Both the position numbers and the translations under genes were made by a program. Positions 10,747 through 19,347 of a DNA stretch of 64,000 nt are shown here, piece after piece. The notes beneath the pieces are model-generated. The model made no database searches. It saw only the letters and a list, made by a program, of their open reading frames with translations, and was not told where the DNA came from. Position 1 is the stretch's first letter. Each line of letters starts with the position of its first letter. The stretch is from Brucella pseudogrignonensis. Lineage in GTDB: Bacteria > Pseudomonadota > Alphaproteobacteria > Rhizobiales > Rhizobiaceae. The stretch is from assembly GCF_032190615.1 (NCBI RefSeq), contig NZ_JAVLAT010000002.1, positions 313,501 through 377,500 of the forward strand, given 5' to 3'.

Positions 10747-11199
10747 TTAATTCAGTACAACAATTGCCGCGTTCAAAGCTGTCGCAAGAGACAGCCATAC
10801 GAGATATGGGACAAAGAGCAGCGCCGAGATGCGATCTGGTTGCCATGCGCGAATAATAAACAAAGATACGCAGAGCCACACTCCGATGATGACGGCGAGG
10901 CCGAGCACTGTCATATGAAGACCAAAGAAAATAGGCGTCCAGATGAAGTTCAAGACCATTTGCCCAAACCACGGCCCGCGCCGCCGCCACCCGCTATCAT
11001 TGATCCAGGTGCGCCAGCCCACGATAGCAATGAAGATGTAGAGTATCGTCCAGATCGGGCCAAATGCAGCATTCGGTGGAGTAAACCAAGGTTTCTGAAG
11101 CGATGCATACCATTCACCCGGCGGAAAGCCGATACCGATGGCCATTCCGAGGACAATAATCACAAAAACAAAAACCGCGAGAAGACCCAATTTTTGCAT
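10747..11199 (-). CDS. tspO: TspO/MBR-family tryptophan-rich sensory protein
   Basis: A 150-residue five-helix membrane protein of the TspO/peripheral benzodiazepine receptor family. Seen: W/P-rich motif GEWYASLQKPWFTPPNAAFG and PIWTILYIFIAIVGWRTW, then PWFGQMVLNFIWTPIFFGLH, characteristic of TspO. ATG 11199 with GGAG 7 bases upstream is chosen; the open frame upstream overlaps the DUF2177 gene. It is the last gene of the RpoE-promoter operon. TspO proteins bind tetrapyrroles, and a role in photo-oxidative stress fits the context. Confidence 0.92.
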   Translation of the reverse strand: MQKLGLLAVFVFVIIVLGMAIGIGFPPGEWYASLQKPWFTPPNAAFGPIWTILYIFIAIVGWRTWINDSGWRRRGPWFGQMVLNFIWTPIFFGLHMTVLGLAVIIGVWLCVSLFIIRAWQPDRISALLFVPYLVWLSLATALNAAIVVLN

Positions 11200-11213
11200 A
11201 TATTTGCTCCAGC

Positions 11214-11618
11214 CTACCCACTGATTCGAGACGTAACCCAATAGCCAATATAGGCTGATGAGGCCGAGAGAACAGTACCCCAGATCATGTCCGCTATAGT
11301 AAGCGTCCAAGACCAGTTTTTTAACGTAGCCTGATTGGTCAAATCATAGGTAGCGTAAGCAATAAATCCCAAAAGCGCACCATTAAGAAGTGTCAACGTA
11401 CCACTACCCGCTAAGAGCCCCGGCTTCACTGCAAAGAAAACCAGACCAAATACAAAAATTACATAGAAAACGATTGCTGGAGCCAGTCGGAACCCCGACA
11501 ACATCATATCCCCCATAACAGGTCGATAGATCACATTCGCCATATTCGACAACCAGACAGAATCGATTGCGAGAAAAGCAATCGCAGTGGCAACATAAGC
11601 TATAAGATAGTCTTTCAT
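11214..11618 (-). CDS. DUF2177-family membrane protein
   Basis: A 134-residue protein with four predicted membrane helices (DYLIAYVATAIAFLAIDSVW, the IVFYVIFVFGLVFFAV region, a glycine-rich helix near residues 75-90, and a C-terminal helix). It matches the DUF2177 pattern, including GFIAYATYDLTNQATL and a conserved W-x2-T-L-x-I-A-D-M-x-W-G segment. Function unknown; it recurs beside CFA-like methyltransferase and DUF1365 genes in RpoE regulons (family context). It lies 15 bases after tspO in the reverse direction. Confidence 0.85.
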   Translation of the reverse strand: MKDYLIAYVATAIAFLAIDSVWLSNMANVIYRPVMGDMMLSGFRLAPAIVFYVIFVFGLVFFAVKPGLLAGSGTLTLLNGALLGFIAYATYDLTNQATLKNWSWTLTIADMIWGTVLSASSAYIGYWVTSRISG

Positions 11619-11633
11619 TGCAAACCAACCTTC

Positions 11634-12002
11634 CTAATTAATACGTGTCCAACCTACACTCCGACAAAGAAGGCCAGCCAAAACACAGCCGTTGGAGGTC
11701 ATAGTGTCCCCGTCAACTTTCACGTTGATTTTGTAGGTGAGCTTGCGTTGGGGATCGAAAGCAGTTCCTGAATATTGCCCGCTTGTACTTTGCTTAATGC
11801 TCATGACAAGCACATCACCAGTTTTCTCTTTTGGTGTTCCGGGCTTGATCCAGGTATTGGTGGCGCATATGTCTTGACCGCATCCAGCAATTTTTACCTT
11901 GGCTTTGCCATCCCCACGCGCCCAGTTGCCATTTATCTCACCCGCCTGCGCCGCAAATGGGAATATTACTGTCAGTACGCTGATCACTTGTAACCATTTC
12001 AT
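11634..12002 (-). CDS. DUF2147-family exported protein
   Basis: A 122-residue secreted protein with a signal peptide (MKWLQVISVLTVIFPFAAQA, cleavage after AQA). The mature part has GEINGNWARGDGKAKVKIAG, a cysteine pair (CGQDICATNTW) and a C-terminal beta segment LTYKINVKVDGDTMTSNGC, typical of DUF2147. Start ATG 12002 is chosen because GAGGA lies 7 bases upstream and the signal peptide begins there. Likely periplasmic; molecular function unknown. It is part of the RpoE-type operon, between the methyltransferase and DUF2177. Confidence 0.85.
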   Translation of the reverse strand: MKWLQVISVLTVIFPFAAQAGEINGNWARGDGKAKVKIAGCGQDICATNTWIKPGTPKEKTGDVLVMSIKQSTSGQYSGTAFDPQRKLTYKINVKVDGDTMTSNGCVLAGLLCRSVGWTRIN

Positions 12003-12031
12003 CGGTGCGTCCTCAGTTATCAAACGAGACT

Positions 12032-13264
12032 TTAAGCGTGCTCGATGGTGTAAAGACCGACATTGATCGCGCCTTCTTCAAAGCCACCTTCGCAATAACA
12101 AAGATAATACTCCCAAAGCCTTCTGAACCTGTCGTCAAAACCAAGCTTTTCGATTTCAGGCCAATTCGCGACAAAACGCTCACGCCATTCGGCAAGGGTC
12201 CGCGCATAAGAACGACCGAAATGTTCGACCTCCTTCACAACAAGTCCAGCCTTCATCAAATCGCGTTCAAGAACCTTGTCTGAAGGCAGAAACCCACCAG
12301 GAAAGATGAATTTTTGAATGAAATCAGCCTTGCGGCGATAATTCTCATAGCGCGAATCTTCAATTGAAATGATCTGTAAAACAGCCCGGCCGTCTGGCTT
12401 CAAACAGCGTTTCATGGCCGCGAAATATTCAGGCCAATAAGCTTCACCGACTGCCTCAAACATTTCTATAGAGACAATCCGGTCAAACTGCCCTTCCAAG
12501 TCACGATAATCCTGCAGGCGAAGATCAATATCTTTTTCCTGTCCTGCTTCGATTATTGATTGATTTGCCCACGCCAACTGTGACGGCGATAAAGTGATGC
12601 CTGTTACATGTGTTCCGTCATGCTTTGCCAGAAAGCGGGCTAACGCACCCCAGCCACAACCGATCTCAAGAACTTTTTCGCCACCCTCGAGCGCCAGTTT
12701 TTCTGCTATGCACTGCAACTTATATTCCTGAGCACTCTCAAGGTTATGCGTCGTCTCATTCCATATCGCCGACGAGTAAAGCATCGACGGATCAAGCCAG
12801 CGGCGATAAAAATCATTGCCGAGGTCGTAATGTGCTTCAATGTTGCGACGGCTACCCCGGCGCGTATTCGCATTGAATAGATGGCCAATACGGTTCAGCG
12901 CCCGCATCCAGACCGAACCACGCAAACTGGATAAGAGTGTATCGCGATTGCGCACTGCAAAGCGGACAACTGAGGTTAGATCGGCCGATGTCCATTCACC
13001 TGCGATATAAGCTTGCGCGAAGCCGATATCGCCGCCCGTCAGAAGCCGACGCAAACAACGCCAACTTTTAATTATTATTTGGGCTTCAGGCCCAGCTAAA
13101 CTGCCTTGGCCATAAATTACTTTTCCAGATGGAAGAACCAGTGTCAGTCGTCCATGCTGCACTTGATTAAGCAAGCGACGCAAAAGACGCGCAGAGGGGC
13201 TCCATCCAGAAAATCCGCGTGCAATCACTGTCGGCAGCGGCGAGATCTCATCAATATGGCTCAT
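12032..13264 (-). CDS. Cyclopropane-fatty-acid-synthase-like SAM methyltransferase
   Basis: A 410-residue CFA synthase-family enzyme. Seen: NIEAHYDLGNDFYRRWLDPS (the family's substrate/bicarbonate region), the SAM-binding motif VLEIGCGWGALARFLA, and C-terminal FIFPGGFLPS. CFA synthases methylate double bonds of membrane phospholipid acyl chains. In RpoE regulons related paralogues act in making methylated or furan fatty acids that scavenge singlet oxygen (family knowledge; the specific product here is inference). It overlaps DUF1365 by 4 bases, so it is translationally coupled. Confidence 0.9.
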   Translation of the reverse strand: MSHIDEISPLPTVIARGFSGWSPSARLLRRLLNQVQHGRLTLVLPSGKVIYGQGSLAGPEAQIIIKSWRCLRRLLTGGDIGFAQAYIAGEWTSADLTSVVRFAVRNRDTLLSSLRGSVWMRALNRIGHLFNANTRRGSRRNIEAHYDLGNDFYRRWLDPSMLYSSAIWNETTHNLESAQEYKLQCIAEKLALEGGEKVLEIGCGWGALARFLAKHDGTHVTGITLSPSQLAWANQSIIEAGQEKDIDLRLQDYRDLEGQFDRIVSIEMFEAVGEAYWPEYFAAMKRCLKPDGRAVLQIISIEDSRYENYRRKADFIQKFIFPGGFLPSDKVLERDLMKAGLVVKEVEHFGRSYARTLAEWRERFVANWPEIEKLGFDDRFRRLWEYYLCYCEGGFEEGAINVGLYTIEHA

Positions 13265-14070
13265 ACGGCCTCACTCCTTTGCCCGGATTGCCCTTGGCGG
13301 ATATGCGTTATCGGTTCGTGTGGTGGTTGTGGACGTTTGCGCAGACCGATACCCTTCAACCAGATCTTCAGCGCTTCCCAGTGAATGCCGCCGACCACTT
13401 TCAGGGTCAGAAACGGAATTGAAAAGAACGCGCGCAGCAAGGCAGCATCAGTCAATTCAATCCGCCGCGCCAGATGACGGGCAGTCATAACCAGTCCTTC
13501 ATCGTCAAAACTGTTGATGCGGATGGATAGCTTATCTTTGGGCGGAGAAACTTCAAACTCGTACCGCAGTTTCATATCCATGAAAGGCGAGACATAAAAT
13601 GCCTTATCGCAGCTTTGTACGATGCGTCCGTTTGAATCATTTTCGACCGGGATCAAGTAACCGTGGCGCTGGCGGAAGGTGTTATCAACTTCCCAAAGGA
13701 TAGCCACGAGGTCGCCACCTTGATTATAGCAGAAGAAAACACTCAGTGGATTGAAAGCCCAGCCCAAAATGCGCGGCATGGTGAGCAAGCGGACCGCTCC
13801 ACCATCTGGCATCACTCCGGCTGCATCCATCGCACGCTCGACCTGCTCGCGCAACGGAGCAGACGATCCATCACCTCTATCTTGTCTATAGAAAGAAAAG
13901 AGGTTGAAACGGTCGAGCGAGAACAGCTTCAGCTTACCATCAAGCGCTTCCAACTCGTCGAGATCGAGCAGGAGTGAGTAGATTTTATAAGCCAGCTTGT
14001 GACCCTTAGGCCGCAAACGCGTATGAGTCACATGGCCAGGGAAAAGCGCTGACTGGAAATTTTCGGTCAT
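13261..14070 (-). CDS. DUF1365 family protein
   Basis: A 269-residue DUF1365 protein. Seen: FPGHVTHTRLRPKGHKLAYK at the start, the conserved FNLFSFYRQDRGDG, and PRILGWAFNPLSVFFCY. Function unknown, but it is almost always encoded between a flavin-dependent amine-oxidase-like protein and a CFA-like methyltransferase, as here. Overlaps of 4 bases on both sides show a tightly coupled three-gene core. A role in acyl-chain modification is inference from this context. Confidence 0.9.
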   Translation of the reverse strand: MTENFQSALFPGHVTHTRLRPKGHKLAYKIYSLLLDLDELEALDGKLKLFSLDRFNLFSFYRQDRGDGSSAPLREQVERAMDAAGVMPDGGAVRLLTMPRILGWAFNPLSVFFCYNQGGDLVAILWEVDNTFRQRHGYLIPVENDSNGRIVQSCDKAFYVSPFMDMKLRYEFEVSPPKDKLSIRINSFDDEGLVMTARHLARRIELTDAALLRAFFSIPFLTLKVVGGIHWEALKIWLKGIGLRKRPQPPHEPITHIRQGQSGQRSEAV

Positions 14071-15422
14071 GCCTGCGCCCTCTCTCTGATTGGCAATGGC
14101 TGGCGAATAATGCGCGCGCTTTCCTGCTCAACCAGCCAAGGACGACGCAGACCACCGAGATCTTCCGCCACTGCCAGACCTGCCTGAAGCCCGTCCTCAT
14201 GAAAACCGGAGCCAAAATGCGCGCCACAGAACCATGTCCGGCGCTGTCCCTGCAATGACCAGATTTCTTTCTGCGCACGATCCGTTGCCATGTCGAAAAT
14301 CGGATGCTCATAAATCTCGCGACGGATCACCAGTTCCTCACGCGGCGCGCGGCACGGATTGAGTGTAACAAAAGTTTCAGGCGCTTGGCCGAGCGGTTGC
14401 AAACGGTTCATCCAATAAGTGATAGATGGCTGTGCCGCACCAGTGGCTGCATTGGTCAAATAATTCCAGCTCGACCATGCTGCACGACGTTTAGGCATCA
14501 GCGTTACGTCGCTGTGCAACACCGCTTCATTGCGTGAATATTGAAATGCGCCAAGAATACGGCTTTCATCCGCGCTCGGATCGGCCAGCATCCGCAAAGC
14601 CTGATTGGCATGAGTGGCGATCACGACATCGTCGAAGACATGGGAAACTCCGCTTCCGTCAATCAACTCGACAAAGTTTTCAGAGCGTCGAACAGATTGG
14701 ATCGGTGTCGAAAGCCTGATCCGGTCTGCATAGGGTTTGGTGATACGCTTTACATATTCCCGACTGCCGCCGGATACCGTACGCCAGATAGGCCTGTCAC
14801 GAAGAGCCAGAAGTCCGTGGTTACAACAAAAGCGAACGAAGCTTGCCGCCGGATAGCGCCCCACTTCCATGGCAGGGGTAGACCAGATCGCCGCCGCCAT
14901 TGGGTACAGGTGATCTTCACGGAAAGCCCGACCATAAGCATTGCGCGCAAGATAATCATCAAGCGAAATATCGCCCATGACGGCGAGGTCTTTTGGCGCG
15001 TTGCGATAAAAGCGCAGCAGATCACGGATCATCGACCAGAAGCGCGGACTGACCAAGTTAGAGCGCTGCGCAAAAAGTCCGAAGCCCGTACCGCCTGAAT
15101 ATTCATAGGCTCCGTTTCCGATTGAAACGGCAAACGACATGTTGGACGCTGCGGTTGGAACTTCCAGTGTACGAAACAATGCGGTTAAATTGGGATATGT
15201 CACTTCATTGTAGACGATGAAACCGGTATCGACGGCTACCGGTCCGAGGCTGCTCTCAAACTCGACAGTATTGCTATGGCCGCCGATACGATCTGACGAT
15301 TCAAACAAAGTGACATCATGCCGTTGCGAAAGCAGCCATGCAGCGGATAATCCGGATATCCCACTGCCGATAATCGCGATCCTGAGACGTTTAGAGCTGC
15401 CCGAATGGTTCGTGATATCCAT
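14067..15422 (-). CDS. FAD-dependent amine-oxidase-like oxidoreductase
   Basis: A 451-residue flavoprotein with an N-terminal Rossmann motif (RIAIIGSGISGLSAAWLLSQ, then FESSDRIGGHSNTV), a middle substrate region, and a C-terminal segment WFCGAHFGSGFHEDGLQAGL that contacts FAD in this NAD(P)-binding/amine-oxidase family. ATG 15422 (GAGAGGG just upstream) is chosen: the predicted transcription start from the RpoE-type promoter falls about 60 bases upstream, while the more upstream ATG at 15479 would be nearly leaderless. First gene of the six-gene operon. Substrate unknown; fatty-acyl or polyprenyl desaturation/saturation is plausible. Confidence 0.9.
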   Translation of the reverse strand: MDITNHSGSSKRLRIAIIGSGISGLSAAWLLSQRHDVTLFESSDRIGGHSNTVEFESSLGPVAVDTGFIVYNEVTYPNLTALFRTLEVPTAASNMSFAVSIGNGAYEYSGGTGFGLFAQRSNLVSPRFWSMIRDLLRFYRNAPKDLAVMGDISLDDYLARNAYGRAFREDHLYPMAAAIWSTPAMEVGRYPAASFVRFCCNHGLLALRDRPIWRTVSGGSREYVKRITKPYADRIRLSTPIQSVRRSENFVELIDGSGVSHVFDDVVIATHANQALRMLADPSADESRILGAFQYSRNEAVLHSDVTLMPKRRAAWSSWNYLTNAATGAAQPSITYWMNRLQPLGQAPETFVTLNPCRAPREELVIRREIYEHPIFDMATDRAQKEIWSLQGQRRTWFCGAHFGSGFHEDGLQAGLAVAEDLGGLRRPWLVEQESARIIRQPLPIRERAQA

Positions 15423-15487
15423 AGTCCCTCTCTTCAACGCAGGCTTTGGCCACATGAACGGGCCGCCTCCGTGCTGCATTTTTATCG

Positions 15488-15516
15488 TCTTACGTTTTGA
15501 GAATGAATTTGGTTCA
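15488..15516 (-). promoter_or_regulatory. RpoE-type promoter of the FAD-DUF1365-CFA operon
   Basis: Read on the minus strand: TGAACC (15516-15511), 18 bases, TAAGA (15492-15488). It differs by one base in the -35 from the rpoE promoter at 9339 and has the identical spacer length and -10. It lies 66 bases upstream of the FAD-oxidoreductase start. This places the six-gene operon in the local RpoE regulon. Confidence 0.7.
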
Positions 15517-15620
15517 ATCGGCTACCAAACTTTTTTCATTTTTTTACGCCGCTTACGAAACCAAATAGCAGGACCGAACGTATTGCATGATGTAAATGCC
15601 ATTTCGAATAAAGGTCAGCC

Positions 15621-16406
15621 ATGCAAATTGGTCTGCTTATACTCGTTGCTATCAGCCTGTCTGCAATCATGACACTTGCCTGGGTGATCGAACGAAAGAC
15701 CGGTAAAAGTGGTTGGATCGATGCGATCTGGTCTTTTTCGGTCGGCATCGGCTCACTCTTAGCCGTTGTGCTTGCAAACGCGACATTGCAACGGCGTTGG
15801 GCGATCCTGATAATCATACTAATATGGTCGATACGCCTTGGTTGGCATATTGTTCAACGAAGCCTAAGCCATGGTGAAGACCCACGCTATGCTAAGCTGA
15901 TCAAAGAATGGGGAACTAATGCTTCCTCACGCCTCTTCTGGTTTTTGCAGATACAGGCACTCGCAGCTTTCGTTCTGGTTCTCTCAGTCTATCTCGCTGC
16001 CACTAGCCGTCCCGATTTTCCATATTTCTGGGATGTCATCGCTATCGCAATAATATCGATAGCATTGCTTGGCGAAGCACTGGCTGATGCGCAGCTCGCA
16101 AGGTTCCGAAAAACTCCAGAAGCCAAAACTGAAATTTGCGAAACTGGACTTTGGGCCTATTCCCGGCACCCAAACTATTTCTTTGAATGGTTATTTTGGT
16201 GTGCTTGGCCGATGCTGGCAATCACAACGTCACCTTGGAGTTGGCTATCGTTTCTCGCACCTATCCAAATGTATTGGTTACTGGTTCATGTCTCAGGAAT
16301 TCCGCCCTTAGAAGAACACATGCTAAAATCTCGCGGTGAGAAATTCCGATCCTTACAAAAAAGGGTAAATGCGTTCTTTCCCGGCCCCAGAAAATCACCA
16401 AGTTAA
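15621..16406 (+). CDS. DUF1295/steroid 5-alpha-reductase-like membrane protein
   Basis: A 261-residue polytopic membrane protein of the DUF1295 (isoprenylcysteine-methyltransferase/steroid-reductase-like) family. Seen: N-terminal IGLLILVAISLSAIMTLAWV, GWIDAIWSFSVG, and the C-terminal family signature GLWAYSRHPNYFFEWLFW. The ATG has AAGG upstream. It is divergent from the RpoE operon, and such proteins commonly accompany DUF1365/CFA genes, so a lipid-modifying role is likely; I found no RpoE-type box in its own orientation. Confidence 0.85.
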   Translation: MQIGLLILVAISLSAIMTLAWVIERKTGKSGWIDAIWSFSVGIGSLLAVVLANATLQRRWAILIIILIWSIRLGWHIVQRSLSHGEDPRYAKLIKEWGTNASSRLFWFLQIQALAAFVLVLSVYLAATSRPDFPYFWDVIAIAIISIALLGEALADAQLARFRKTPEAKTEICETGLWAYSRHPNYFFEWLFWCAWPMLAITTSPWSWLSFLAPIQMYWLLVHVSGIPPLEEHMLKSRGEKFRSLQKRVNAFFPGPRKSPS

Positions 16407-16544
16407 ATCATCGGCTGAATTATCTTACTATTTAAGTTTCTCACTTTTATTGCTTTTATATATCGAAATTAAAAGCATTTGTATGTTTAACTGGAAATCA
16501 CGTGCTAAGTGATGAATCTTATGATTTTCTGCGGGAACCGAAAA

Positions 16545-16967
16545 ATGCAAAGAATTACGATAACCGTTGATGATGATCTGATGCACGACCTTGATGCGTT
16601 GATTGCTCGCAAGGGCTATGCGAACCGCTCAGAAGCGGTCCGCGATCTTGTCCGGTCAAGTATTGGTGAAGCGGAAATTGCATCCGATGAAGCCAAAAAT
16701 TGCGTCGGCGTATTGAGCTATGTCTATCAGCACGATGCACGTGATCTGGCTAAGAAGCTCACGGCTTCGCATCATGACCATCATCATATGTCGGTAGCGT
16801 CACTTCACGTTCACATGAACGAAGAGCTTTGCCTCGAAGTCAGCCTCCTCCGCGGGGAGGTCAAAGATGTAAAGCAGTTCGCAAATTCAATTATTTCACA
16901 ACGCGCCGTTGTTTATGGGGATGTCTCTATCATTCCACATGAACCGCACGAGCCGCATGACCATTAA
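16545..16967 (+). CDS. nikR: Nickel-responsive regulator NikR
   Basis: A 140-residue NikR. The N-terminal ribbon-helix-helix (MQRITITVDDDLMHDLDALI, then GYANRSEAVRDLVRSSI) binds DNA; the ACT-like C-terminal domain has the nickel-site pattern HHMSVASLHVHMNEELCLEV with the H-x-H and downstream Cys expected of the family. The His-rich tail (HEPHEPHDH) may hold extra metal. ATG 16545 is chosen because the beta-strand that contacts DNA starts at residue 1; an ATG 12 codons upstream is less likely. Expected role: repress nickel import when nickel is ample. A matching operator is at 26664-26691. Confidence 0.95.
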   Translation: MQRITITVDDDLMHDLDALIARKGYANRSEAVRDLVRSSIGEAEIASDEAKNCVGVLSYVYQHDARDLAKKLTASHHDHHHMSVASLHVHMNEELCLEVSLLRGEVKDVKQFANSIISQRAVVYGDVSIIPHEPHEPHDH

Positions 16968-17100
16968 GCAGTACAAATAGATTTAGCTGCATAATTTCGA
17001 TTTATGTCACAAAACATCAAATTGAAATCATTGCTTTAATATAGCTTATCAGCGTATGCCTAAAGTGATTTGATACCTCATTTCGAAATAGTGGACAATT

Positions 17101-18339
17101 ATGGACCTGACCGTTCTCATATTCTTGCTTGTATATCTTGCGATGGGTTGCGGTACTTTACCAGGTTTCAAGGTTGATCGGACGGGCGCAGCCATCATTG
17201 GTTCGCTCGCGATGCTCGTAGCAGGCAGTATCACGGCTCAAGCTGCATGGAACGCGATTGATTACAAAACCTTGGGTATGCTGTTTGGCCTGATGGTCGT
17301 ATCAGCCGGTTTCTCTGTTTCGGGTTTTTATGGCTGGGTTGCAAAGCGCGTAACAGAACTGCCGTTGTCGCCACCATTATTGGTCGGCGTTATGATTGTG
17401 ATGGGCGCCTCGTTCTCAGCTTTTTTGACAAAAGACGTGGTAGCCGTGGCTATGACGCCGTTGCTTGTTTCAGTGAGTCTGGCGCGCGGGCTTAACCCTG
17501 TACCGTTTCTTCTGGCTTTCTGCTTTGCCGTTAATACGGGTTCAACAGCCACATTGATCGGTAGCCCGCAGAATATGATCACCGCTCAACAATTGGGGCT
17601 ATCCTTTAATGGGTTCCTGAAAATTGCCGCTATTCCTGCTCTGCTTTCGCTGCCAATTGTTTGGAGCGTTATCGTTTTTGCTTATCGGGGTCGTTGGGAG
17701 CTTAAGAAGCCTTCGGCCAAAGGTGTTGATGTCTCGCAGGCGAGTGAAATCGATGTTCTTGAAACAATAAAAACCGGGCTCGTAGCAATTGTTGTCATCG
17801 GATTCTTTGTTTTCAGCGATTTGCCGCGCGAGCTAATTGCTATGGCGGGTGCCGGGATCTTGCTTGTCAGCCGCAAGATTTCATCAAAAGACATGCTTAA
17901 GCAGGTTGATGGCGACTTGCTGCTTTTGATCATGGGACTTTTCATTGTGAACGCAGCGATAGCTGGTACGGGTATTCCACAGGACTTGCTCCACCATTTA
18001 CGCGCAGCCGGCCTAGATTTGAATGATCCGCTTTCCTTGCTTTTCGTTGGTGGTGTCCTGAGCAATCTGGTCGGAAATAATCCAGCCGTCATGCTGCTAG
18101 TGCCTTATCTTCACTCGGGCCCAGATGCTGATGCGCTGGGCGCTGCCTTGGCTTTGGGGACAGGTTTTTCAAGCAACATGATTGTCTTTGGCAGCTTGGC
18201 CGGAATCATTGTCGTTGAACAGGCTGGCGCGCGTGGGATTAAAATAACATTTATGGAGTTTGCCAGAACGGGAACAGTTGTGATGTTCTTATGTATGGTC
18301 GTTGCCGCCGCCTGGATTTTTGTTCTAACCAAATTCTAG
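17101..18339 (+). CDS. SLC13/ArsB-type (IT superfamily) anion permease
   Basis: A 412-residue protein with 10-12 membrane helices of the ion-transporter superfamily (SLC13/ArsB/CitMHS-like, YbiR type). Seen: VDRTGAAIIGSLAMLVAGSI, the hairpin-loop motif FSAFLTKDVVAVAMTPLLV, FAVNTGSTATLIGSPQNMI, and its C-terminal repeat FVGGVLSNLVGNNPAVMLLV. The substrate is not predictable. Its place between nikR and the urease genes is suggestive (a metal-chelate, dicarboxylate or anion linked to urea or nickel use) but unproven. No NikR-type operator was found upstream. Confidence 0.85.
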   Translation: MDLTVLIFLLVYLAMGCGTLPGFKVDRTGAAIIGSLAMLVAGSITAQAAWNAIDYKTLGMLFGLMVVSAGFSVSGFYGWVAKRVTELPLSPPLLVGVMIVMGASFSAFLTKDVVAVAMTPLLVSVSLARGLNPVPFLLAFCFAVNTGSTATLIGSPQNMITAQQLGLSFNGFLKIAAIPALLSLPIVWSVIVFAYRGRWELKKPSAKGVDVSQASEIDVLETIKTGLVAIVVIGFFVFSDLPRELIAMAGAGILLVSRKISSKDMLKQVDGDLLLLIMGLFIVNAAIAGTGIPQDLLHHLRAAGLDLNDPLSLLFVGGVLSNLVGNNPAVMLLVPYLHSGPDADALGAALALGTGFSSNMIVFGSLAGIIVVEQAGARGIKITFMEFARTGTVVMFLCMVVAAAWIFVLTKF

Positions 18340-18578
18340 TTGATATGATTTAATCTCAAAATCTATAAAACTTTAATTTTGATTAATAGATGGATCAATA
18401 CTGTGAATTTCTGTCCATGTAATAATCATCATCTCACAGATTTAATTATTCATTTGTAAAATAAGTATTGCTCCTTCACCGCCTGATTGCTAGCTTAATT
18501 GTGGTTGTTTAATCGGGGGGTCGATCTACACGTGCTGTTGCACCGCGTCTCCCCATCGTCTTTGTACGGAGGTTACGT

Positions 18579-18881
18579 ATGCATTTCACGCCGCGAGAGA
18601 TTGACAAGCTCATGATTCATACGCTGGCGATTGTCGCGCAGCGTCGTAAAGATCAGGGTTTGAAGCTTAATCATCCTGAAACCGTATCTTTGATTGCTGC
18701 CGCAGCCCTTGAAGGCGCGCGCGCTGGAAAAACGCTGGAAGAAGTCATGGAACTGGCCCGTAAGACCATCACGAAGGATGATGTGATGGAAGGTGTCGTC
18801 GAAATGATTCCTTATGTGCAGGTTGAGGCTGTTTTCACAGATGGTAGCCGGCTTGTAACTGTTCACGATCCAATTCAATAA
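18579..18881 (+). CDS. ureA: Urease gamma subunit
   Basis: A 100-residue UreA, full length for the family. It opens with [20 protein letters not shown] and has [19 protein letters not shown] and [20 protein letters not shown], all diagnostic. CGGAGG lies 6 bases upstream of the ATG. UreA, UreB and UreC form the (abc)3-type nickel enzyme in the cytoplasm that splits urea to ammonia and carbamate. First gene of ureABC, with a 240-base promoter region upstream. Confidence 0.98.
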   Translation: MHFTPREIDKLMIHTLAIVAQRRKDQGLKLNHPETVSLIAAAALEGARAGKTLEEVMELARKTITKDDVMEGVVEMIPYVQVEAVFTDGSRLVTVHDPIQ

Positions 18882-18901
18882 TTTCCACGGGAGGCTTAGT
18901 T

Positions 18902-19312
18902 ATGGCTGCAGATAAGGCAAAGACTCCTGTTGGAGGACTGGTTCTCGGCAAAGGTGATATTGAGATCAATGCCGGTTATCCGACCACAACACTGAAGGTT
19001 CGCAACACGGGTGACCGCCCTATTCAGGTGGGTTCCCATTATCATTTCTTTGAAGTGAATTCGGATCTCGAATTTGACCGCGAACAGGCATTCGGCAAGC
19101 GTCTGAATATTCCTGCCACAACCGCTTTGCGTTTTGAGCCCGGCGACGAAAAGCAAGTCGTTCTCGTTCCTTATCAGGGCAAGCAGCGCGTTATCGGCTT
19201 CAACGGTCTGGTGAATGGTTGGGTTGGCGAAGAAAGCTACAACGAATCCCGCCCACGTCTGACAGATGCAATGGAGCGTGTTGAGCGCTACGGCTTTAAA
19301 AACAAGTCGTAA
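18902..19312 (+). CDS. ureB: Urease beta subunit
   Basis: A 136-residue UreB, slightly longer than the usual 100-110 residues because of an N-terminal extension ([11 protein letters not shown]). The core shows [40 protein letters not shown] and [10 protein letters not shown]. It starts 21 bases after ureA with GGGAGG upstream. Structural subunit of urease. Confidence 0.97.
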   Translation: MAADKAKTPVGGLVLGKGDIEINAGYPTTTLKVRNTGDRPIQVGSHYHFFEVNSDLEFDREQAFGKRLNIPATTALRFEPGDEKQVVLVPYQGKQRVIGFNGLVNGWVGEESYNESRPRLTDAMERVERYGFKNKS

Positions 19313-19347
19313 TTGCCCGCCCCAACATCAGCGAACAGGATAGTGAA

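Noticed and set aside
18340..18578. NikR operator upstream of ureA or nikR
   Set aside because: No GTATGA-N16-TCATAC-like pair found; GTATG occurrences near 16480 and 17053 lack a partner at correct spacing.
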